Shown here: piece after piece, positions 1-5,244 of the stretch | How positions within the stretch are numbered: position 1 is the stretch's first letter | Layout of the letters: each line of letters begins with the position of its first letter | Assembly (NCBI RefSeq): GCF_014672695.1 | Contig: NZ_CP053923.1 | Coordinates: forward strand, 2,022,747 to 2,030,091 | Length of the DNA: 7,345 nucleotides | Origin: Defluviicoccus vanus | GTDB taxonomy: Bacteria; Pseudomonadota; Alphaproteobacteria; Rhodospirillales; Defluviicoccaceae | Direction: 5' to 3' | Program-made: the position numbers and the translations under genes | Notes under the pieces: generated by a model | The model's input: the letters and a program-made list of their open reading frames with translations, nothing else | Database searches by the model: none | What the model was told of the DNA's origin: nothing

Positions 1-408
1 CTGGTCCTCGTCGTTCTCAGAGACGACGCTCAACGACTGTCCAGGCATCTCAGAGAGAAACACGACGCGATCGCCGACCTGGTAGCGCCAACGCTTGCCC
101 GAGGTGTCACGCGATAAGGGTGCGATGACGTGCGATTCCATCGTGCCTGCCTGATCGCCGCTGACGACTTGATACGTCCGCGTGCCTGCAGTCAGATGCG
201 CCAGCGATGCATCGATGGTGAACCCGGGGACGGCCGGCCCGACCACGCCCGGTAGATAGTTCTGCGCCTGCGCCGCCAGCTTTGCAGGCAGCGGGATCAC
301 TGCGCCTTCCTGCGCTATTGCGATCCTTGGCGCCATCGTTGGTGCGGCTAACGCGAGCGCAACGACCGCGGCCGCGGCAAAACGGCGGCCGCTTGCCGTG
401 TTGTCCAT
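1..408 (-). CDS. Exported protein of unknown function, C-terminus cut by window edge
   Basis: This reading frame is open from an ATG at 408 down to base 1, giving 136 codons with no stop, so the gene continues outside the window. The start follows an AGGGA Shine-Dalgarno sequence with a 7-nt spacer. The N-terminus looks like a type I signal peptide: MDNTASGRR, then an Ala/Val/Leu-rich stretch, with a likely cut after AIA at about residues 30-32, just before QEGA. The mature part begins with LPAKLAAQAQNYLPGVVGP and contains modest beta-type sequence such as TYQVVSGD and WRYQVGDRVVFLSE. There is no motif I can assign. It lies 95 bp downstream of the DoxX-family gene on the same strand and could be the fourth gene of that operon, or be transcribed separately. 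A periplasmic or outer-membrane-associated location is inferred from the signal peptide only. Confidence 0.7.
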   Translation of the reverse strand, partial: MDNTASGRRFAAAAVVALALAAPTMAPRIAIAQEGAVIPLPAKLAAQAQNYLPGVVGPAVPGFTIDASLAHLTAGTRTYQVVSGDQAGTMESHVIAPLSRDTSGKRWRYQVGDRVVFLSEMPGQSLSVVSENDEDQ

Positions 409-451
409 GACGTTTTCCCTACAGAGTACGTGAATGATGTCGAGAGCCTTT

Positions 452-482
452 GCCCCGCCGCCGCGCATGCGATCGACGGGGC
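452..482 (-). other. GC-rich inverted repeat between DoxX gene and exported-protein gene
   Basis: Arms GCCCCG (452-457) and CGGGGC (477-482) are perfect reverse complements separated by 19 nt. The loop contains the self-complementary octamer CGCATGCG (464-471) and the overlapping hexamer CGATCG (470-475). The repeat sits in the 95-bp gap between two minus-strand genes. On the minus strand it is followed by AAAGGCTCTC rather than a run of T, so it is not a standard intrinsic terminator. It could be an RNA stem that shapes expression or decay of the downstream message, or chance in GC-rich DNA. Confidence 0.3.
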
Positions 483-503
483 TGTTCCCCTTAGACGCCG
501 GAA

Positions 504-926
504 TTAGCGCCGGCGCAACGAGATCGCGCCGGCGATGGGCTGCATCCTGGCGTTGGTGGCGATAAAGAGAAAGCCGCCAACAAGACCAAAGTTCTTCAGG
601 AACGGCCAGAAATTATCCATCCAGTCGGCGCTGCGGAAGGGGTAGTCCCAGAAGTTGTGGAACAGCACCCCGGTGACGATGCAGTAGAAGCAAAAGAGCA
701 GTGCAAACTGGCGGCGATAGACATCGAACAGAATGCCGAGCGAGCCGAAAACCTCCAGGCAGCCACCCAGCAACAGCAACAGCCAACCCGGCATCGGCAT
801 CCCCGATGCATTCGCCTGGGCGACGGCGCTGCTGTAGTCGAAGATCTTGTCGAGCGCACTGAAGGGAAACAGCAGGATCAGGCAGAAGCGGGCCAGGCCC
901 GGCAGCCAGCGGTCGATCATCCCCAT
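504..926 (-). CDS. DoxX-family small membrane protein
   Basis: The product is 140 residues, the usual size for the DoxX family of four-helix inner-membrane proteins. Hydrophobic segments lie at about residues 8-24, 47-65, 70-90 and 108-126. Two stretches match the family pattern: HNFWDYPF (residues 90-97) after the third helix and FLKNFGLVGGFLFIA (109-123) forming the fourth. The C-terminus ends in SLRRR, consistent with a cytoplasmic positive end. DoxX relatives are linked to thiosulfate/quinone oxidoreduction in archaea and to redox or stress membrane complexes in bacteria, but many have no defined role, so substrate and partner are unknown here. The start at 926 is preferred because AAGGGG lies 8 nt upstream. 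An in-frame ATG at 920 is a weaker alternative. The gene starts 49 bp after the VOC gene and is probably cotranscribed with it. Confidence 0.88.
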   Translation of the reverse strand: MGMIDRWLPGLARFCLILLFPFSALDKIFDYSSAVAQANASGMPMPGWLLLLLGGCLEVFGSLGILFDVYRRQFALLFCFYCIVTGVLFHNFWDYPFRSADWMDNFWPFLKNFGLVGGFLFIATNARMQPIAGAISLRRR

Positions 927-975
927 CGGGGCATCCCCTTCAGCATGTGATCGTCATTAAAAGCCACGGCGGCGC

Positions 976-2028
976 TCACCGCTGCACCAGTCGCATGGCG
1001 TGCCCGTCCGGATCCCGCACCATCACCGCCCGGGCAAAACCGAGCGGCTCGTTCGGCATCGTTATCACCTCCGCAGAGATGAAACGCACCCCCGCCGCCC
1101 GGAGCACGTCGGCAGCCGCATTGACGTCCTCCACCTCCAGAGTCGTCTGCCAGTGCCAGAGGTCGTCCGCCTGGGTATCGAGCGGCATCGGCCGGCCGCC
1201 GGGCGGCGCCTCGTATTGCAGGAACTCCACGTGCGGCGGCACATCTGCCGGCACCACGGCGGTGACGCGAACACGGGCACCGAAGGTGCCATCGAGGTAT
1301 TCCTGCGTCGAGCCCACATTGAGGCTGCCGCCCGCCACCTTCATGCCGAGAAGATCGCGGTAGAAGCCGAGGCTCGCCTCGGTGCTGCCGACGGTGATCG
1401 CGGTGTGATCGATGCCGAGGAAGAGACGGTTGCTCGCCTTGTGCCAGCGCGCCAGGCCTTTGCCTTCGGGAAACCACAGCAGTTCGAGGTTGTGATTGTC
1501 GGGATCGCGGAACTTGATCGCCTTGATCCCCGCCGCCGGAACGTTCGAGGCAGGAATAGTCTGCGGCTCGGGCGAGATCTGACGCACACCGAACTGCTGC
1601 AGCTGCGCGTACGCCTTGTCCATGTCGCTGACGACGATCGCCATGTGCTCGAACCACAGGTCGTTGCTGCGCGACGGTACCGGGATTGGCCGGCCATCGG
1701 GCGGCGACGTGTAGGCGGTCAACTCGACGATCTGGTCGCCCAGTTGCAGGTGGACGATGCGGGCATTGGAAGCGAATACCCCCTCCAATTGCTCGTAGTC
1801 GGCGCCGGTGACGCGAATGTCGGTCACCTTCTGGAAGTCCAGCACCTGGGTGTAGAAGGCGATGGAGCGTTCCATATCGGCAACAGTGAAGCCGATCATC
1901 GCCAACCGGCTAACGCCGATCGGCTGCGCCTCGCGCGCCGGCGCGCCTGTTGCCACCAGGCAGAGCAACAGTAGGCCCAAACCGAACGCAAGACGCCTCG
2001 CCATGCTGGCCACGTCACCGCTCATCAT
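976..2028 (-). CDS. Secreted two-domain VOC (glyoxalase/bleomycin-resistance fold) protein
   Basis: With the start at 2028 the product has 350 residues. An N-terminal signal peptide is visible: basic MARR at 9-12, hydrophobic LAFGLGLLLLCLVATG at 13-28, and a likely cut after APA at 31. Two vicinal-oxygen-chelate domains follow at about 41-186 and 203-350, each with paired beta-alpha-beta-beta-beta modules. Repeated landmarks are FYTQVLDF and FYRDLLGM, GRPIPV and GRPMPL, and FRDPDNHN and VRDPDGHA. By internal alignment the four metal-ligand positions read M44, E102, H128, E182 in domain 1 and H208, E268, Q294, R346 in domain 2, so each keeps three plausible ligands. VOC proteins include glyoxalase I, extradiol dioxygenases, isomerases and binding proteins; the reaction here is unknown. 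The open frame runs upstream to 2331 inside the MFS gene, but that part is not coding. An ATG at 2073, overlapping the MFS stop as ATGA, is an alternative start. Confidence 0.85.
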   Translation of the reverse strand: MMSGDVASMARRLAFGLGLLLLCLVATGAPAREAQPIGVSRLAMIGFTVADMERSIAFYTQVLDFQKVTDIRVTGADYEQLEGVFASNARIVHLQLGDQIVELTAYTSPPDGRPIPVPSRSNDLWFEHMAIVVSDMDKAYAQLQQFGVRQISPEPQTIPASNVPAAGIKAIKFRDPDNHNLELLWFPEGKGLARWHKASNRLFLGIDHTAITVGSTEASLGFYRDLLGMKVAGGSLNVGSTQEYLDGTFGARVRVTAVVPADVPPHVEFLQYEAPPGGRPMPLDTQADDLWHWQTTLEVEDVNAAADVLRAAGVRFISAEVITMPNEPLGFARAVMVRDPDGHAMRLVQR

Positions 2029-2034
2029 GCCGCG

Positions 2035-2041
2035 CTCCACC
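2035..2041 (-). promoter_or_regulatory. Ribosome binding site deciding the VOC gene start
   Basis: On the minus strand GGTGGAG lies 6 nt before the ATG at 2028. This favours 2028 over the ATG at 2073, which has only GGCGGCGGC ahead of it, and over the ATG at 2004 (MARR), which has no clear Shine-Dalgarno sequence. With 2028 the signal peptide has a somewhat long n-region of 12 residues, which is still acceptable. Confidence 0.5.
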
Positions 2042-2069
2042 CATGCCACTCGCTTGATGCCACCCTGGC

Positions 2070-3275
2070 TCATGTTGCAGCCGCCGCCGGCGGCGCCGAT
2101 CGACGGGTCAACGCCAGCGTCAAAACGATCAGCACCGCGGCGATGGCCATCGCCCAGAGATAGACCTGAGACAGCGGCAGATCGCCCGCTTCGCGCAGCG
2201 GGCCGACGGCAAAGGCGCCGATGCCGAAGCCCGTCATGTAGGCGGCAACCATCCAGCCGGAGACGGTTTCGACAAAGCGCGGCGACTCGCCGCTGGCCGT
2301 ACCGATGCTGAGTGGTAGGCAGGCGGAGCACGCCAGCCCGGCGAGAGCGAAGGCCATGACGCCCAGTGTCGGCCCAGAGGCCAGCGCCACCGCGGCCAGC
2401 GCCAGCATGATCAGCACTGGCAGCAGGCGGAAGATCTTCGCCGGCGGGATCCGGGTGGAGAGCACCGCCACCAGCAGCCGGCCCACGGTCACTGCCGCCC
2501 AGAATACCGCCAGCGCCAGATTGGCAGTGGCCGGTGTCAGGCCGCGCTGCTGATTGAGGTAAACGGTGCCCCAGTTGCCGAAGAGGGTTTCACAGACACC
2601 ATAGAGCAACGCGAAGCAGATCCAGATCCAGAAGCGTGCCGGCAGCGCGCGGATCACCGCCCAGGCGCCGGCAGTCTGACCGGAGCCGGTTTCGCTTGCC
2701 AGCACCAGTGGCTGCGTCCGCCCGAGGCCGGCAAGCAGGAACATCGCCGTTGCCGCCGCCAGCGGCAGCAGCCACCAGCGGCCGCCGTCCGCCAGCATGG
2801 CGATAATCAGTGGTGCCAGCGCGGTACCGGTGCCGAGCAGCGTGTGCAGGGCGGTGAGCGCAGTTTCGCTCCGCCGTGGGAAGAAACTGGCGGCGTAGGC
2901 GTTGATCGCCGTCAGCGTCGCCCCAAAACCTAGCCCGAGCAGGCCGGTAGCGAGAAGCACCAGGGCGAAGGCAAGCCAATGGACCTGGGTGAGCAGCGAG
3001 CTCAGGGCAAAGACGCTCATCGCCAGCGCAGTGGAGAGAAAGCCGGCGAGCAGAATGGCGCGCAGACCGTGCCGCCGTGCCAGCGCCGGGGCAAACAGCG
3101 ATGCCAGCACCGCGCCGGCAACGAGCGGCAGAAAAATGCTGCCATATTGGTTGCTGGTGAGGCCGTAGCCATCCACTGCGGTGAGAATGGTTGCCGCCGC
3201 CGGAAAACTGACCAGGGCAATGCCCAGCGCCAGACCGCCGCCATAGACGGTGCCGATCTCGATTGCGCGCGCCAT
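2070..3275 (-). CDS. Major facilitator superfamily transporter, fucose-permease-like
   Basis: The 401-residue product is strongly hydrophobic with about 12 predicted membrane helices, the normal size and layout for MFS. APALARRHGLR at residues 63-73 fits the conserved loop between helices 2 and 3. After the central loop (about 186-205) the stretch CETLFGNWGTVYL (228-240), followed by FWAAVTVGRLLVAVLSTRI (258-276), resembles the FucP-type sugar permease branch, where an acidic residue and GxW sit in helix 7. The protein acts in the inner membrane; the substrate cannot be read from sequence, and sugar-like or other small organic compounds are both possible. GAGG lies 8 nt before the ATG at 3275. 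It appears to be the first gene of the minus-strand operon, with the VOC gene starting 41 bp after its stop. The last residues, SAPPAAAAT, are low complexity and likely cytoplasmic. Confidence 0.87.
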   Translation of the reverse strand: MARAIEIGTVYGGGLALGIALVSFPAAATILTAVDGYGLTSNQYGSIFLPLVAGAVLASLFAPALARRHGLRAILLAGFLSTALAMSVFALSSLLTQVHWLAFALVLLATGLLGLGFGATLTAINAYAASFFPRRSETALTALHTLLGTGTALAPLIIAMLADGGRWWLLPLAAATAMFLLAGLGRTQPLVLASETGSGQTAGAWAVIRALPARFWIWICFALLYGVCETLFGNWGTVYLNQQRGLTPATANLALAVFWAAVTVGRLLVAVLSTRIPPAKIFRLLPVLIMLALAAVALASGPTLGVMAFALAGLACSACLPLSIGTASGESPRFVETVSGWMVAAYMTGFGIGAFAVGPLREAGDLPLSQVYLWAMAIAAVLIVLTLALTRRSAPPAAAAT

Positions 3276-3454
3276 CCGATCAGCCTCGCATCGGCCCGGG
3301 GAGCCCCCGGTCCGCCGGCGTTGTCCCTACGCCCGTCGCCAAGCCCTTCGCTGCCACCGCGATCCCCGCTGCCCTGGCCATTCGCACGTGTGCGTCCGCC
3401 GCTAGCATCCGGCGAGGTCGCATCCGCCGATCGGTCCGTTGATACCGAAGACGG

Positions 3455-3482
3455 ATGTTAGTGAAAGGGCGAGAAGAGACAA
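3455..3482 (-). promoter_or_regulatory. Candidate sigma-70-type promoter for the minus-strand operon
   Basis: On the minus strand TTGTCT (3482-3477) and TAACAT (3460-3455) are separated by 16 bp; each matches the consensus hexamer at four of six positions. Transcription would begin near 3448 and leave a leader of about 170 nt before the MFS start at 3275. The match is weak, and the organism's promoter preferences are unknown. Confidence 0.28.
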
Positions 3483-3635
3483 AGGAAAATAGACATACTG
3501 GCGCCAAGGGGCAGCAAAGACGCGGGCGAACGGCAGCGGCGTTGATTCCCCTTGAGTTTATGGTTTCTCAGCAGAGGCTGACCTTGCCGTGGCGACGATA
3601 CTGCGGCGATGAGGATCTGATGCACCCTGCAGGTC

Positions 3636-3642
3636 GGAGGAA
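3636..3642 (+). promoter_or_regulatory. Strong ribosome binding site for NADH dehydrogenase gene
   Basis: GGAGGAA lies 9 nt upstream of the ATG at 3652, a near-perfect Shine-Dalgarno sequence. It decides the start against the in-frame ATG at 3667 (MRKVLIIGGG), which would give a more typical NDH-2 N-terminus but has no Shine-Dalgarno sequence at useful distance. Confidence 0.7.
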
Positions 3643-3651
3643 TTTGGACCG

Positions 3652-5244
3652 ATGGCGACGAGTGCGATGCGGAAGGTGCTCATCATCGGCGGCGGCTTCG
3701 GCGGCGTGTTCACTGCCCGGCACCTGCAGCGCCAGGCGCGCGGCCGCATCGCCGTTGAACTGATCAGCCGGAATAACTTCTTCGTTTTCCAGCCCCTGCT
3801 GCCCGAGGTCGCCGGCGGCGGCATCCACCCCGCGGACGCGGTGGTGCCGCTCAGGCTGTTCCTGCCGGGAGTGACGGTACGCGTTGCCGAGGTGCGGACG
3901 GTCGACCTGGCGAAGAAGACCGTCCACGTGGCCGCCGGCCGCGGTGGGGAGATCGATCAACTCGCCTACGATCACTTGGTGATCGCGCTGGGCCAGGTGG
4001 TGGATCTGTCGCGCACCCCCGGTCTGGCCGAGCGCGCCCTGGTGATGAAGGATGTGACCGACGCCTTCCATATCCGCAATCACGTGCTGGGATGTCTGGA
4101 GGAGGCGGCGACCACGATGGACCCCCGCCGCAGGACAAGCCTTCTCACCTTTGCCGTCATCGGCGGCGGCTTCACCGGCGTCGAAACCGTGGGCGAAGTG
4201 CAGGATCTGATCCGCAAAGCGTTGCCTTTCTACAGCTCCGTGCGGGCCGCGGACATCCGCATCGTCCTCCTCCAACATGCGGCACGCATTCTCCCCGAAC
4301 TGCCGGAGCATCTCGCCGCCTACGCGGCGGACAGACTACGCCGACGAGGGGTGGAGATCCTGGTGAAGACGGGGGTCAAGGCGGTGGACCTTGAGCGCAT
4401 CGAGACGGATAGCGGCCAGACGATCGATGCCGGGACGATCATTGCCGCCATGGGCAACGCGCCGTCGCCGCTGGTGCAACGACTGCCACTGCCACGCGAG
4501 CACGGCCAGATCCTCGTCGATCGACATTTGCGCGTCCGTGACAACGACCACGTCTGGGCGCTCGGCGACAACGCCCGCATTCCGCTTGACGATGCCGACG
4601 ACGCCAGCGCGGCACATGCGCCAGCGCTGGCCCAGTTTGCCTATCAGGAAGCGAAAGTGCTGGCGGCCAACATCCTCGCCTGCATCGACGGCCGGCCGCT
4701 GACGCCCTTCGTTTATCGTTCGCTCGGCACCATGGCCTCCCTCGGTGGCCGCCAGGGCGTCGCCGAGGTACTGGGGATGAAGTTCAGCGGCTTCCTCGCC
4801 TGGCTGGCGTGGCGGTTGTTTTATCTCAGCCTGATCCCGGGGCTGTCGACCCGCGTCCGCATCGCCACCGACTGGCTGCTCGATCTCATCGTCAGCCGTA
4901 GCATCGTCGAGATCCGCGCCGGCAGCACCCCGTCAGGCTTCGTGCGGTATTTCGCCGGCGATGTGGTGGTGGAACCGGGGGTGGAACCGGGCGGGGTTTA
5001 CGTCGTGGTTTCGGGTCAGTTCCGCATCGATGCGCCTGACGACCCGGCGACGCCGCCGCGCGTGCTCGCGGCCGGAAGCTGGTTCGGCAACCGTTTTCGC
5101 GACCAGGAGTTGGCGACAAACGAACAGGCGCGCGCCGACACCGACGCTGTCGCCTATTTCGTCGCCCAGGAAGACCTGGCGCGCCTTGCCACCGTCCGCG
5201 CGCTGCTCGACGATCACCATGCGCCGGCGCCAATCGGCCTCTAG
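3652..5244 (+). CDS. ndh: Type II NADH dehydrogenase (NDH-2-like) with C-terminal cNMP-binding-like domain
   Basis: The 530-residue product is a two-dinucleotide-fold flavoprotein that would pass electrons from NAD(P)H through FAD to membrane quinone without pumping protons. Visible motifs, in order: FAD fold VLIIGGGFGG (9-18), FVFQPLLPEVA (44-54), NADH fold FAVIGGGFTGVE (167-178), AAMGNAPSPL (265-274), VWALGDNA for FAD (301-308) and the NDH-2 quinone-site motif AQFAYQEA (327-334). The amphipathic stretch LGTMASLGGRQG to WLLDLIV (358-414) is the usual membrane-attachment region. NDH-2 normally ends near here, at about 400-440 residues. This protein continues with a further 110 residues whose GDxVxxxG spacing, YVVVSGQF (450-457) and AAGSWFGN (473-480) resemble a cyclic-nucleotide-binding beta-roll. 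The stop TAG lies in CTAG, directly followed by an insertion sequence, so any native downstream terminator or gene has been displaced. The gene itself appears complete. Confidence 0.88.
   Translation: MATSAMRKVLIIGGGFGGVFTARHLQRQARGRIAVELISRNNFFVFQPLLPEVAGGGIHPADAVVPLRLFLPGVTVRVAEVRTVDLAKKTVHVAAGRGGEIDQLAYDHLVIALGQVVDLSRTPGLAERALVMKDVTDAFHIRNHVLGCLEEAATTMDPRRRTSLLTFAVIGGGFTGVETVGEVQDLIRKALPFYSSVRAADIRIVLLQHAARILPELPEHLAAYAADRLRRRGVEILVKTGVKAVDLERIETDSGQTIDAGTIIAAMGNAPSPLVQRLPLPREHGQILVDRHLRVRDNDHVWALGDNARIPLDDADDASAAHAPALAQFAYQEAKVLAANILACIDGRPLTPFVYRSLGTMASLGGRQGVAEVLGMKFSGFLAWLAWRLFYLSLIPGLSTRVRIATDWLLDLIVSRSIVEIRAGSTPSGFVRYFAGDVVVEPGVEPGGVYVVVSGQFRIDAPDDPATPPRVLAAGSWFGNRFRDQELATNEQARADTDAVAYFVAQEDLARLATVRALLDDHHAPAPIGL
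5241..5244. repeat. CTAG junction: left flank of IS copy 1, probable target site
   Basis: CTAG lies exactly between the last sense codons of the NADH dehydrogenase gene and the IS left end (CAGCCTGTCGGAC). The same tetranucleotide recurs at 6688-6691 before the second copy. The simplest reading is a 4-bp palindromic target that is duplicated on insertion. It also contains the NADH dehydrogenase stop codon TAG (5242-5244), which the insertion therefore leaves intact. Confidence 0.6.

Larger units (their letters stand above)
3276..3651. other. Divergent intergenic region between MFS operon and NADH dehydrogenase gene
   Basis: These 376 bp separate two genes that point away from each other, so promoters for both should lie here. 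The stretch from about 3455 to 3570 is visibly richer in A and T than its surroundings. It holds a weak minus-strand promoter candidate (3455-3482). For the plus strand I see TTGATT (3542) and TTGAGT (3552), but neither has a well-spaced -10 hexamer. A small perfect hairpin TCAGC-AGAG-GCTGA lies at 3569-3582. Short open frames crossing the region have no protein-like features. No RNA gene or riboswitch is recognisable. Confidence 0.6.

Noticed and set aside
452..482. Intrinsic terminator after the DoxX gene
   Set aside because: A stem can form, but no T-rich tract follows on the minus strand.
917..1657. 246-residue minus-strand frame overlapping the VOC gene
   Set aside because: It is Arg/Gly/Ala-rich and shares the DNA of the well-supported VOC frame.
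1000..1974. 324-residue plus-strand frame opposite the VOC gene
   Set aside because: It has no recognisable domain, and its composition is typical of antisense to a GC-rich gene.
2029..2331. N-terminal extension of the VOC frame to an ATG at 2331
   Set aside because: It lies inside the MFS gene and would put the signal peptide about 100 residues from the N-terminus.
3542..3556. Possible FNR-type box TTGATTCCCCTTGAG upstream of the NADH dehydrogenase gene
   Set aside because: The second half-site does not read ATCAA, so it is a direct repeat of TTGA rather than the required inverted repeat.
3569..3582. Small hairpin TCAGC-AGAG-GCTGA as terminator or operator
   Set aside because: The stem has only 5 bp, there is no T run, and nothing supports a role.
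3568..4311. 247-residue minus-strand frame opposite the start of the NADH dehydrogenase gene
   Set aside because: The plus-strand frame has flavoprotein motifs and a strong ribosome binding site. This one has neither.
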